From CAMAVH01 sp964628235 (GTDB lineage: Bacteria; Pseudomonadota; Alphaproteobacteria; SMXQ01), in assembly GCA_964628235.1 (NCBI GenBank), contig CAZVLU010000009.1, positions 1 to 64,000 on the forward strand: a DNA stretch of 64,000 nt. Direction: 5' to 3'. Position 1 is the first letter of the stretch. Each line of letters starts with the position of its first letter. Below are positions 9,014-17,204 of the stretch, piece by piece. Made by a program: the position numbers and the translations under genes. The notes beneath the pieces were generated by a model. The model saw only the letters and a program-made list of their open reading frames with translations, had not been told where the DNA came from and searched no databases.

Positions 9014-10254
9014 GCGATTTGCGTTCACAGGCGCAGGATGGATCGGCCCCAGACGGGCCGGTCCGTCCCGGCCAATTGACAGTCAGAAATCTCGTCAAGA
9101 CCTTCGCGTCGCGTCAGGAAACCGTCCATGTGATCAAGGACGTCTCCTTCACGATCGAACCGGGGCAGTTTTTCACTTTGCTCGGCCCTTCCGGCTGCGG
9201 CAAGAGCACGACCTTGCGCTGCATCGCCGGGCTGGAGCGCGGCGACCGCGCCCATATCGCCGTGAGCGGCCGCGTGCTGGCGGATACCGACACGGGCGAG
9301 TTCGTGCCGGCGTCCGACCGCGACTTCGGCATGGTGTTCCAGAGCTACGCCATCTGGCCCCATATGACCGTGGCGCAGAACGTCGCCTTCCCGCTGCAGG
9401 CCAACCAACGACGCCAGAAGCTGTCGCGCAAAGAGATCAATGATCGCGTCGAGGAATCGCTCAGTCTCGTGCGCTTGGACCAGCTCGGCGGCCGCATGGC
9501 CACGAAACTGTCCGGCGGGCAGCAACAGCGCCTGGCGCTCGCGCGGGCGCTGGTCACCCGTCCCGATCTGCTGCTGCTCGATGAGCCTTTATCGAATCTC
9601 GACGCCGGCTTGCGCGACCATATGCGCAGCGAACTGCGGGCGATGCAGCTTCGTACTGGCGTCACGACGCTCTACGTCACGCACGATCAATCGGAGGCGT
9701 TCAGCATGTCGGACGTCATCGCCGTGATGGATTCCGGCGTGTTGGTGCAAAAAGGCGCGCCGCGCGACATCTACTGGCGTCCGAGCACGACCTTCGTCGC
9801 CACCTTCGTCGGCCAGACGAACCTCCTGTCGGTCGTGCGCCCGCCGTCGCATGCCGGCAGCGGCATCCTCTCGGTCGAAACCAGCATCGGCCCGCTCTTG
9901 GTGAATGTCGCGAGCGAACGACCGATCGGCCTGGGCGATTCTGTCGTCATCCGGCCCGAGGATCTGCAGGTCACGATCGAGCCGCCGCCCGCCGGCCGCG
10001 CCAACGTGTTTCGCGGACGGGTGCGCCGCCCGACTTTTCTCGGCGAGAACATCGAGCTGGAAATCGAAATCGGCAGCGAGTTGCTGATGACCCGGCAGCA
10101 CCCGCGTTTCGCCTTCGGCGCCGGCGACGAAGTCTATGTCGAACTGCCCGTCGATCGTTGCGTCGCCGTCTCGGGCGCCGCCGCAGGTGTCGGCTCGCAC
10201 AATCGCGGCACTGCGGGCGAGTCCGCCGCGCCGCATAAAACTGCCGTCCAATAA
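9010..10254 (+). CDS. ABC transporter ATP-binding protein (PotA/FbpC-like)
   Basis: A 414-residue cytoplasmic ATPase that powers the permease upstream. Walker A is GPSGCGKST, the Q-loop lies in FGMVFQSYAIWP, the signature is LSGGQQQRLALARAL and Walker B is LLLLDEPLSNLD. The remaining ~150 residues form the TOBE-type regulatory domain (VIRPEDLQVTIEPP). The start at 9010 overlaps the stop of the binding-protein gene; a longer reading from 8986 is less likely because of this ATGA coupling. The tail after the TOBE domain (GAAAGVGSHNRGTAGESAA) is unusual but short. Confidence 0.92.
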   Translation: MSDLRSQAQDGSAPDGPVRPGQLTVRNLVKTFASRQETVHVIKDVSFTIEPGQFFTLLGPSGCGKSTTLRCIAGLERGDRAHIAVSGRVLADTDTGEFVPASDRDFGMVFQSYAIWPHMTVAQNVAFPLQANQRRQKLSRKEINDRVEESLSLVRLDQLGGRMATKLSGGQQQRLALARALVTRPDLLLLDEPLSNLDAGLRDHMRSELRAMQLRTGVTTLYVTHDQSEAFSMSDVIAVMDSGVLVQKGAPRDIYWRPSTTFVATFVGQTNLLSVVRPPSHAGSGILSVETSIGPLLVNVASERPIGLGDSVVIRPEDLQVTIEPPPAGRANVFRGRVRRPTFLGENIELEIEIGSELLMTRQHPRFAFGAGDEVYVELPVDRCVAVSGAAAGVGSHNRGTAGESAAPHKTAVQ

Positions 10255-10275
10255 TTCGAAAACGGGGAGAGTAGA

Positions 10276-11112
10276 GTGAAATTCGCGACCTTGCGCACGG
10301 GCGAAGTGGTGGCCCAGACGAACGAAGGCTATCGCCGCGTCAACCGGTCGTCGATGATCGAGCTGATCGAGACCTTCCGCACCGGCCTGACATTCTCCGG
10401 CCCAGCGATGGAGCTGCCCACAGAGTTGGCGCCGCCGATCGCCAAGCCGTCGAAAATCTGGGCGGCGGCGGGCAACTATGATCGCGTCAACACGAAGAGC
10501 CCGAACGACAAGAGCGGGCGCGGTCAGAAAACCGAACTGACCAAGGAAGAATTGCTCCACACTGTCTTTCTCAAGCCGCCGTCGGCGATCATCGGCGCCG
10601 GCGACAGCATCGCGATTCCCGCCGGCGCCGGCGGCGTATTCCCCGAGCCCGAGCTGTGCGTCGTGATCGGCAAGCGCTGCCGCAACGTCAGTATCGCCGA
10701 CGCGCCGTCTGTGATCTTCGGCTATTCGATCCTCGTCGACGTCACGTCGCGCAACTACGGCCCCGGCAAATCCGGCAAGGAGATGCGCTGCATCCGCAAG
10801 GGCTACGACACCTTCGCGCCGTTCGGCCCGGTGATCGTCACGCGCGACGAGATTCCGCACCCCGATAAAGTGACGATGAAGATGTGGATCAACGGCGAGT
10901 TGCACCAGGACTCGTCGACCGAGACGATGATCAACAACTGCTACGAGCTGGTGAGCTTCCTCTCGAAGGTCTGCACCCTGGAGCCCGGCGACCTGATCTC
11001 GACCGGAACGCCGGATTCGCCCGAATTCCAACGGCAATTAATCGCCGGTGATGTCGTCGTCTCCGAGATCGAAGGCATCGGCAAAATGACGCTCGGCATC
11101 CGCAACGCTTGA
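10276..11112 (+). CDS. Fumarylacetoacetate hydrolase (FAH) family protein
   Basis: A 278-residue enzyme starting at GTG with GGGGAGA before it. The C-terminal FAH fold is clear: VFLKPPSAIIGAGDSIAIP, then the metal-binding EPELCVVIGKRC and VDVTSRNYG, and near the end LEPGDLISTGTPDS. Members are Mg/Mn-dependent hydrolases, decarboxylases or isomerases acting on beta-diketo or 2-oxo acids from aromatic or sugar-acid breakdown. It lies 21 bp after the ATPase gene in the same operon, so it may act on the imported compound or its breakdown product. Exact substrate not inferable. Confidence 0.9.
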   Translation: MKFATLRTGEVVAQTNEGYRRVNRSSMIELIETFRTGLTFSGPAMELPTELAPPIAKPSKIWAAAGNYDRVNTKSPNDKSGRGQKTELTKEELLHTVFLKPPSAIIGAGDSIAIPAGAGGVFPEPELCVVIGKRCRNVSIADAPSVIFGYSILVDVTSRNYGPGKSGKEMRCIRKGYDTFAPFGPVIVTRDEIPHPDKVTMKMWINGELHQDSSTETMINNCYELVSFLSKVCTLEPGDLISTGTPDSPEFQRQLIAGDVVVSEIEGIGKMTLGIRNA

Positions 11113-11126
11113 TCAGCGCGGGTTGA

Positions 11127-11810
11127 TCAGCGCGCCAGGCTGAACGCTGGCAGGTGGAGGTCGAAGGCGACCGCCGCAAGGCGTGTGCCGACGACGACGA
11201 GCAGGCCGAGGATCATCGCCGTCCGGCTCGTCGCCCCGATCGCGCGGAGCGACAGATAGACGATGATGCCGGCGATGGCGGCAGAGGCGTAAATGTCGGA
11301 GCGCAGCAGCAGCGGCACCTGAGCGGTCAAGATGTCTCGCATGACGCCGCCGCCGGATCCCGTCAGGGTGCCCATGAGGATCACCACGAGCGGCGAGCAG
11401 CCCTTGCTTTCGGCGATGCGCGCGCCCGTGATCGCGAATACGGCCAGGCCGAACGCGTCGGCGATCAAGAGCGTCTGGCGCGGCACGGGCATCATCTGCG
11501 CCCAAGCCACTGTGAGCGCGGCGGCGCCGATAATGACGAACAGCGGCGCGGTGTCTTTAATCCAGAAGATCGGGTGGCGGCCGAGCAGGAGATCGCGGAT
11601 GGTGCCGCCGCCGATGGCCGTCACGGCAGCCAGGACGAGAATGCCCAAGAGATCGAAATTCGCGGTCATGGCGGCCAAAGCGCCGCTGGCCGCGAACACG
11701 GCGACGCCCGTTAGATCGAGCGCGTAGATCGCGCGATTGAAGCCGCGCGCGGCTTCGTCACCGGATTCTGGATTTCCGGTCGCGTGCTTGGTCGCGTCTT
11801 CGTCTGCCAT
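11127..11810 (-). CDS. Trimeric intracellular cation (TRIC/UPF0126) channel-family membrane protein
   Basis: A 227-residue inner-membrane protein with about seven hydrophobic segments and two copies of the family repeat, marked by GGGTIRDLLLGR and GGGVMRDILTAQ. This duplicated UPF0126 layout is that of bacterial YicG-like proteins, related to TRIC potassium channels and, in some cases, glycine transport. The ATG at 11810 is chosen over a GTG one codon upstream. The gene is convergent with the FAH gene, 14 bp away, and probably not functionally tied to it. The first ~25 residues are polar and not conserved in the family. Confidence 0.9.
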   Translation of the reverse strand: MADEDATKHATGNPESGDEAARGFNRAIYALDLTGVAVFAASGALAAMTANFDLLGILVLAAVTAIGGGTIRDLLLGRHPIFWIKDTAPLFVIIGAAALTVAWAQMMPVPRQTLLIADAFGLAVFAITGARIAESKGCSPLVVILMGTLTGSGGGVMRDILTAQVPLLLRSDIYASAAIAGIIVYLSLRAIGATSRTAMILGLLVVVGTRLAAVAFDLHLPAFSLAR

Positions 11811-11907
11811 CACGACCTCAAATATACGGGCAGCTTGCGACCGAACAGGCTTTTGCTCGGCCCTTGGCCTTTGACGATGCGAAAGCGGTTCATGTCATCC
11901 CTTGACG

Positions 11908-12834
11908 TCATACGGCGCAGATCGATTCGCGCACGAAGCTGATGAAGTCTGTGGTCTTGGCGGGGAGCGTTTTCGCCTTCGAGTGGTAAATGCTGATTCG
12001 CTCCGTCGCCGCCGACGCCGCTTCGAACATCGCCACCAGCCGGCCGTCCTTCAATTCGCTCGCGGCCAGCGCACGCGGCACTCGGATAAATCCGCAGCCG
12101 GCGACCGCCATCTTTAATAAGACCGCGTCGCTGTTGGATGACAGCGCGCCTTCGATCGTCACATGCGAAAGTCGGCCGGCGACAGTGAAGGGCCATTCCT
12201 TGCCGGCGAAGGGATTGAGCAGGCAATTGTGCTCGCGCAGATCCTGCGGCTGTTTGGGCTGGCCAGCGCGGCGCAGGTAATCGGGCGCGGCGCAGATGAC
12301 GTAGGGCACGACGCCGAGCTCTTGGCCGATAAGGCCGGGCGCGGCAGGCTTGCGGTTGGCGATGATGACGTCGAAGCCTTCTTCGAGGGAGATCGATCCA
12401 TCCTCCACGGCGGAGAGATGGATGCGCAGTCCTGTGTGGCGGCGCGAGAATTCCATCACCAACGGCGTCAGGATCGACTGCGCGTAATAAGCCGATGTCT
12501 GCACGCGCAGCGCGCCGAAGGGACCCGACTGCAGATTGCGCTCATCGACGATGTAGGCGTCGATCCGCTCCAGCATCTCTAGGCAATTGCGGTAGAGCCC
12601 TTCGCCCGCCTCGGTGAGCGCGATGCCATGGGTCGAGCGGTTCATCAGGCTGAAGCCCAACGACTCCTCCAGTTCGCGCATGCGGTTGCTGACGACAGAC
12701 GGCGTGGTGCGGAGATCGACCGCAGCCTTGGTAAAGCTGAGCCGCTCGGCGACGCGCACGAAGGTGTTGAGCTTGTTGAGGTCTCTGAGCGCCGCCGTCA
12801 GCGGCAGCGCTCTGTCCTCGGTCGTTCGTTTCAT
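11908..12834 (-). CDS. LysR-family transcriptional regulator
   Basis: A 308-residue DNA-binding regulator. Residues ~12-75 form the winged helix-turn-helix (LNTFVRVAERLSFTKAAVDL and TPSVVSNRMRELEESLGFSL), and the rest is a periplasmic-binding-like effector domain. It is transcribed away from the NodB-type deacetylase gene with a 171-bp gap between the start codons, the usual LysR arrangement, so that deacetylase gene and possibly the TctC-type gene after it are its likely targets. An in-frame GTG one codon upstream is the alternative start. The ligand is unknown. Confidence 0.93.
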   Translation of the reverse strand: MKRTTEDRALPLTAALRDLNKLNTFVRVAERLSFTKAAVDLRTTPSVVSNRMRELEESLGFSLMNRSTHGIALTEAGEGLYRNCLEMLERIDAYIVDERNLQSGPFGALRVQTSAYYAQSILTPLVMEFSRRHTGLRIHLSAVEDGSISLEEGFDVIIANRKPAAPGLIGQELGVVPYVICAAPDYLRRAGQPKQPQDLREHNCLLNPFAGKEWPFTVAGRLSHVTIEGALSSNSDAVLLKMAVAGCGFIRVPRALAASELKDGRLVAMFEAASAATERISIYHSKAKTLPAKTTDFISFVRESICAV

Positions 12835-13005
12835 CACGCACCCATGGGGTCAACGCGGGAAAGCCCCGACAGCCAGCCTGTCGATCAACCGGGAAACAAC
12901 GGTTGTTTCGAGAAGCAGACTACCAAAGCGCCTCTGGTCCGATCCACACTTTCAACAAGTCGATAAGCATAAGTCGAAGAAAAACCTAACATTTTGGAGG
13001 CTGTG

Positions 13006-13887
13006 ATGCTCAAAGAATATCATTACGACCATCTGATGCGTTGGCCCGAGGGCAAGCGCATCGCCGTGTTTTTCACCTTCGATTTCCAGGGCGGCGAGGA
13101 CGTCAAACCGGACAAGAACGGCATTCTCAACTACGAGAATTGGAGCCAGGGCGAATATGGCCCGCACCATGCGGTCTATCGCCTGCTGCGCATCCTCAAG
13201 GAAGAGGACGTCAAGGCGACCTTCATCACCTGCGGGGCCATCGCCGAACGCTTCCCCGAGGCGGTCAAGGCGGTGCAAGAGCACGGCCATATCATCGAGG
13301 GCCACGGCTATAACCACGAGATCGCCCGCTACCTCGCGCGCGACGAAGAAGATGCGGTGATGAAGAAGGCCATCGCCATGATCAAGCAGCGCACCGGACG
13401 CCGCCCCGAAGGCTGGCGCTCTTGCACGCAGAGCAGCAATTCCATCGAGCTGCTGATCGAGAACGGCTTCACCTACAACACCAATTGCTTCCATGAAGAG
13501 CTGCCGTACCTGTGGGAAAAGGATGGCAAGGTGATGGTCGAGCTGCCGCGCCAGCCGTTCGGCGACGGCACGCTGTTCGGCCACCGCCACGGCGAATTCG
13601 GCAACCCTTACTTCGGCCTCGAAGTGTGGAAGGCTTATTTCGACGAGCTGTGGTCCGAGTCGTCGAAGGACAGCCCGAAATACGTGCCCTTCACTCTGCA
13701 TCCCTACATCATCGGGCGGCCGGGCCGCACGCTGGCGTTGCGCGGCATCATTCAGCATATCCGCGAAGTCACTAAAGGCGACGTGTGGTTCGCCACCGGG
13801 CCCGAGCTGGCCGACTGGTGCCTCAACACCGTGTTCAAGGCCGAGTGCACGGACATCCGTCCGGGCGCGGTCAAAAAGTCGGCCTGA
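13006..13887 (+). CDS. NodB-fold (polysaccharide deacetylase) family amidohydrolase
   Basis: A 293-residue protein of the carbohydrate esterase 4 fold. The catalytic/metal Asp motif is FFTFDFQGGED, and the zinc-binding histidines are in EGHGYNHE (HxxxH). GGAGG lies 5 bp before the ATG at 13006, which therefore beats the in-frame TTG at 12994. No signal peptide is visible, so the enzyme is cytoplasmic, as for the PuuE/allantoinase-type branch that deamidates small ureides or cyclic amides rather than cell-wall glycans. Its divergent LysR neighbour probably controls it. It may open an imported cyclic amide, but this is inference. Confidence 0.88.
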   Translation: MLKEYHYDHLMRWPEGKRIAVFFTFDFQGGEDVKPDKNGILNYENWSQGEYGPHHAVYRLLRILKEEDVKATFITCGAIAERFPEAVKAVQEHGHIIEGHGYNHEIARYLARDEEDAVMKKAIAMIKQRTGRRPEGWRSCTQSSNSIELLIENGFTYNTNCFHEELPYLWEKDGKVMVELPRQPFGDGTLFGHRHGEFGNPYFGLEVWKAYFDELWSESSKDSPKYVPFTLHPYIIGRPGRTLALRGIIQHIREVTKGDVWFATGPELADWCLNTVFKAECTDIRPGAVKKSA

Positions 13888-13896
13888 CACGAAGCA

Positions 13897-13929
13897 ACGG
13901 AAGCGTTCAGCGCGCTTGAGCGCTTCCGT
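13897..13929 (+). terminator. Hairpin after the deacetylase gene
   Basis: Perfect 9-bp arms ACGGAAGCG (13897-13905) and CGCTTCCGT (13921-13929) start 10 bp after the stop codon. The T-run expected of an intrinsic terminator is weak, so it may instead be an mRNA 3' stabiliser. Confidence 0.5.
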
Positions 13930-14023
13930 CCATTCGATGTCAGGAAGGACTCATCGCCGAGTCCGCGTGCTCAAGAAGCAAGACGGCAAGTCTTGCTCCA
14001 TATAAAAATTGGGGGAGGTCATC

Positions 14024-15058
14024 ATGACCCATCGTTTCAACGGCGTTGTCGCTATCTCTGCCATGCTTTGCGCCGCGAGCCTGTTCGCGTCCGAAGCAAA
14101 GGCTCAGTCCGCCGACGGGTTTTACAAGGGCAAGACCGTTCGTATCATCTGCGCTCTCGGCGCGGGCGGGCCTTATGACGCCTATGCACGTCTCGTCGCC
14201 CGCAATATCGGCAAGCATCTGCCGGGCAATCCGTCCGTCGTCGTGGAGAACATGCCCGGCGCCGGCGGCATTCTCGCCGCCAACCATGTCTATAAGGTCG
14301 CGGCGCAAGACGGCACCGTGCTCGGCGCTTTGCATCAAGGCACCACCTTGGCGCAAGCGATCTCGACGCCCAACATCGAGTACGATACACGCAAATTCAG
14401 CTGGATCGGGCGCATCACTTCGGGCGGCGCCGATGTACACTACTCTTATGTCGGCAAGGGGCCGGCCACGTTCGACGACCTGTTCAAGCGTGAAGTGGTC
14501 GTTGCCGGCGGCGGCCCGACATCGATGTCGGTGATCTTGCCGACGGCAGTCGTCAATTTGATGGGCGCCAAGCTGAAGATTCTGCCGGGCTACAAAGGCA
14601 GCGCCGAGACCGATCTGGCGCTAGAACGCGGCGAGGTCGACATGTCGCTGCAAAATTGGGAGGAGCTGCGCTCTCACCGCGCGACGGCGCTAAGCGAGAA
14701 GAAGCTCAATCTGATCGTGCAATATCAGTTGAAGCGCCACGCGGAGCTGCCCGACGTTCCGGCGATCGTCGAACTGGCCAAGACCAACGAAGAGCGGCAA
14801 ATCTGGACCGTGATGCTGCAGCCTGCCACAGTCGGCCACAGCTTCGCCGCCGGACCGAGCGTGCCGGTCGATCGTGTCGCAATGCTGCGCAAAGCGTTCG
14901 ACGCGATGGCGGCGGACGCCGGATTGAAAGCGGAGGCACAAAAGGCCAAGCTTGAGCTGGACCCATTGCCGGCCAGCCAGGTCGCCCAGCTTGTCGACAA
15001 TATCTTCAAGCTCGACGCGGCGGCGATCTCGCGGGCCAAGGAAATCTTGGGCCGCTAA
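14024..15058 (+). CDS. Tripartite tricarboxylate transporter substrate-binding protein (TctC/Bug family)
   Basis: A 344-residue exported binding protein. GGGGGAGG precedes the ATG and a signal peptide ends near SEAKAQS. The mature part has the Bug-family features: an early KTVRIICALGAGGPYDAYAR strand, the carboxylate-binding VVVENMPGAGGILAANHVY and the later SAETDLALERGEVD. Such proteins bind carboxylates (citrate, aromatic acids, nicotinate) for a TctAB membrane pair. No tctA or tctB lies nearby, so it is an orphan that must use a distant transporter or act as a sensor. It follows the deacetylase gene by ~135 bp. Confidence 0.88.
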   Translation: MTHRFNGVVAISAMLCAASLFASEAKAQSADGFYKGKTVRIICALGAGGPYDAYARLVARNIGKHLPGNPSVVVENMPGAGGILAANHVYKVAAQDGTVLGALHQGTTLAQAISTPNIEYDTRKFSWIGRITSGGADVHYSYVGKGPATFDDLFKREVVVAGGGPTSMSVILPTAVVNLMGAKLKILPGYKGSAETDLALERGEVDMSLQNWEELRSHRATALSEKKLNLIVQYQLKRHAELPDVPAIVELAKTNEERQIWTVMLQPATVGHSFAAGPSVPVDRVAMLRKAFDAMAADAGLKAEAQKAKLELDPLPASQVAQLVDNIFKLDAAAISRAKEILGR

Positions 15059-15258
15059 GCATACGCGAAGAGCAGGACACGCTAGTTTGACTTGGGTAGC
15101 GGAAATGGGCGAGCTGGCGGATGCCTGCTCGTCCATTGACGCTCTACATGGAGGATCGCCCTAGATCCGGGATCGCCCTAGGCAATTCGCAGCTGCGCGG
15201 CGATAGTCGCCTTCTGACGTCTGAATACGGCGCTTCGCTGACGCAAATATATCAGGCG

Positions 15259-15276
15259 CTGTCACTTAGATTTCAT
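15259..15276 (+). promoter_or_regulatory. Candidate PhoB box before phnM
   Basis: CTGTCAC (15259-15265) and ATTTCAT (15270-15276) are spaced exactly 11 bp and lie 46 bp before the phnM start. They resemble the CTGTCAT-N4-CTGTCAT PhoB consensus. The second unit matches 5 of 7. Confidence 0.55.
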
Positions 15277-15321
15277 CGAATGGCCTTTTACTGGCTCGCC
15301 CTTATGCCTTGCGAGCTCGTT

Positions 15322-16464
15322 ATGGACCAATTGATCGTTACCAACGCCCGGATCGTCACTGCCGATGCCGTTTTCCTCGGCAGCGCCGTCGTGCGCGACG
15401 GCTTGGTGGCCGACATGTCCGAAGGCGGCGGCGACATCGCCGGCGCGGTCGACTTCGCCGGCGACTATCTGTTGCCCGGCCTGATCGAGCTGCATACCGA
15501 CAATCTCGAGCGCCATTTGTCGCCGCGCCCCGGCGTGCGCTGGCCCGTGGCAGGCGCGCTGCGCGCTCATGACGCCATGGTGATCTCCGCCGGCATCACC
15601 ACGGTGTTCGACGCCTTGTCGATCGGCGACATCGTCCCCGACAGCCCGCGCATCCGCGATTTGAACGCGATGGTCGTCGCCCTGCGCGCGGCCGCAGAAA
15701 ACAACAGCCTGCGCGCCGAACATCGGCTGCATTTGCGCTGCGAACTGACCTACGAGAACGTGGTCGCGCGCTTCGACGAGCTGTCGAACGACCCGCTGGT
15801 CGGGCTCGCGTCGATCATGGACCATTCGCCGGGCCAGCGCCAATTCGCCAATCTCGCCAAGTACAGGCAGTACTATCAAGGCAAGTACAACATGGACGAC
15901 ACGGCGATGGACGCCTTCATGGAGCGCCAGATCAACGCGCGCGAGCGCTATTCGGCGCTCCATCGCGGGCAGTTGGTGCGGCTCTGCCGCGCCCGCGCCA
16001 TCGCTGTCGCGAGCCATGACGACGAAACGGAAGCCCATGTCGCGCAAGCCGTCGAGGAAGGCATCCGAATCTCCGAATTCCCCACCACGCTGGTCGCGGC
16101 GCGCGCCGCCCGCGATGCCGGCATGGGCATCCTGATGGGCGGCCCCAACGTGGTGTTGAACGGCTCGCAATCTGGCAACATCTCGGCCCGCGCGCTGGCC
16201 AGCGAAGGCTTGCTCGACATCATCTCGTCCGATTACGTGCCGGCCAGCATGCTGGAAGCCGCCTTCGCCCTGCCGCAAGCGGACAGCGGCATCTCGCTGC
16301 CGCAAAGCGTCGCAATGGTCAGCGTCAATCCGGCGCGGCTGGTCGGACTGGAGGACCGGGGCGAGATCGCGATCGGCAAACGCGCCGATCTGCTGCGCAT
16401 CTCGACCGAAAATGAGCATCCGATGGTCTGCGCCGTGTGGCGCGACGGCGAACGGGCGTTTTAA
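15322..16464 (+). CDS. phnM: Alpha-D-ribose 1-methylphosphonate 5-triphosphate diphosphatase PhnM (canonical copy)
   Basis: A 380-residue amidohydrolase-fold enzyme that removes pyrophosphate from the 5'-triphosphate intermediate of the C-P lyase pathway before PhnJ acts. It is close to E. coli PhnM throughout: LLPGLIELHTDNLERH, SLMDHSPGQRQFAN (here SIMDHSPGQRQFAN), YYQGKYNM, ASHDDETEAHVA and SSDYVPASML. The frame is open ~200 bp further upstream, but that part does not look like PhnM, and the ATG at 15322 gives the family length. A PhoB-like box lies just upstream. The HD oxygenase gene follows after 14 bp. A second, more divergent phnM is at 30801. Confidence 0.95.
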   Translation: MDQLIVTNARIVTADAVFLGSAVVRDGLVADMSEGGGDIAGAVDFAGDYLLPGLIELHTDNLERHLSPRPGVRWPVAGALRAHDAMVISAGITTVFDALSIGDIVPDSPRIRDLNAMVVALRAAAENNSLRAEHRLHLRCELTYENVVARFDELSNDPLVGLASIMDHSPGQRQFANLAKYRQYYQGKYNMDDTAMDAFMERQINARERYSALHRGQLVRLCRARAIAVASHDDETEAHVAQAVEEGIRISEFPTTLVAARAARDAGMGILMGGPNVVLNGSQSGNISARALASEGLLDIISSDYVPASMLEAAFALPQADSGISLPQSVAMVSVNPARLVGLEDRGEIAIGKRADLLRISTENEHPMVCAVWRDGERAF

Positions 16465-16478
16465 CAGAGGACAATCCA

Positions 16479-17045
16479 GTGAAGACCGACGCGCAAGTGG
16501 ACATCATCGCTGAACTGCTGCGCGAACGCGGGCGCGCCCGTTACGGCACCGAAGCGGTCAGCCAATTGCAGCATGCCTTGCAATGCGCCGCCCTCGCCGA
16601 GCGCGAGGACGCGCCGTCGTCGCTGATCGCCGCCGCGTTGCTGCACGATGTCGGCCATCTCGTCGCCGACGACGAAGCGGCCGCGCCGCGCGGCATCGAC
16701 ATGCAGCACGAGGACGTCGCCGCGCGCTATCTGGCGCGCTGGTTCCCGCCGGCCCTGGTCGAGCCGGTCCGCCTTCATGTGCCGGCCAAACGCTATCTCT
16801 GCGCCGTCGAGCCGGGCTATTTCGAGACGCTGTCGTTCGCATCGGTGCGCAGTCTTCTGCTGCAAGGCGGCGTATTCGACGAAGCCGCCGCGAACGGCTT
16901 TATCGTCCAGCCCCATGCAGCCGACGCCGTCCGCCTGCGCCGCTGGGACGACTTGGCGAAGGACCCAGCCGCAGTTACGCCGCCGCTCGAACATTACATG
17001 GCGATCGTCGGCGATCTGATCGCGAGCGCCCCAGCGACCCATTGA
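16479..17045 (+). CDS. PhnZ-type HD-domain phosphonate oxygenase (TIGR03276-like)
   Basis: A 188-residue HD-fold protein starting at GTG with CAGAGGA before it. The di-iron ligands of PhnZ can be read at matching spacing: His32, His56-Asp57, His60, His77, His100, plus Asp157 or 158. The lid pair that PhnZ uses to cover the iron site is also present (Tyr22 and Glu25 in RYGTEAVSQ), as is the substrate-binding Lys104 in HVPAKRYL. PhnZ cleaves the C-P bond of alpha-hydroxylated phosphonates with O2, releasing phosphate; it normally follows the 2-oxoglutarate dioxygenase PhnY, which is not in this window. It lies between phnM and phnC in the phosphonate island. Substrate unproved. Confidence 0.85.
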   Translation: MKTDAQVDIIAELLRERGRARYGTEAVSQLQHALQCAALAEREDAPSSLIAAALLHDVGHLVADDEAAAPRGIDMQHEDVAARYLARWFPPALVEPVRLHVPAKRYLCAVEPGYFETLSFASVRSLLLQGGVFDEAAANGFIVQPHAADAVRLRRWDDLAKDPAAVTPPLEHYMAIVGDLIASAPATH

Positions 17046-17101
17046 CTCACGGCGATCTGCGCGAACGTCTATGCCGTCCGACGGAGGATGTCGACGGCCA
17101 G

Positions 17102-17113
17102 TCGTCTAGACGA
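17102..17113. promoter_or_regulatory. Candidate PhnF operator (TCGTCTAGACGA palindrome) before phnC
   Basis: A 12-bp perfect palindrome whose core GTCTAGAC fits the HutC-subfamily consensus GT-N-TA-N-AC. It lies ~11 bp upstream of the PhoB-like repeats and ~92 bp before phnC. Related copies occur at 26.5-26.6 kb and 30.73 kb. Confidence 0.6.
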
Positions 17114-17123
17114 AGTCCGCAAG

Positions 17124-17152
17124 CTGTCACACAGCCGTCACCGGGCTGTTAT
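17124..17152 (+). promoter_or_regulatory. Candidate PhoB box (three 11-bp units) before phnC
   Basis: CTGTCAC at 17124, CCGTCAC at 17135 and CTGTTAT at 17146 are spaced exactly 11 bp, the signature of tandem PhoB binding. The array lies 52 bp before the phnC start and just after the PhnF-like palindrome. Confidence 0.7.
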
Positions 17153-17204
17153 GCCTCGCCGTTAGCTTCGAGCCCGCATTCACCATCGGATGGGGGACAT
17201 CGGT

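Noticed and set aside
11109..11134. Direct repeat TTGATCAGCGCG twice at the convergent FAH/TRIC gene ends
   Set aside because: Only 12 bp and not linked to any mobile gene; probably chance or a small local duplication.
15153..15181. Direct repeat GGATCGCCCTAG (15153-15164 and 15170-15181) before phnM
   Set aside because: The 17-bp spacing fits neither the PhoB nor the PhnF pattern and the motif does not recur before other phn genes.
15121..15321. N-terminal extension of phnM by 67 codons
   Set aside because: The added residues do not resemble any PhnM, and the PhoB-like box would fall inside the coding region. The ATG at 15322 matches E. coli PhnM.
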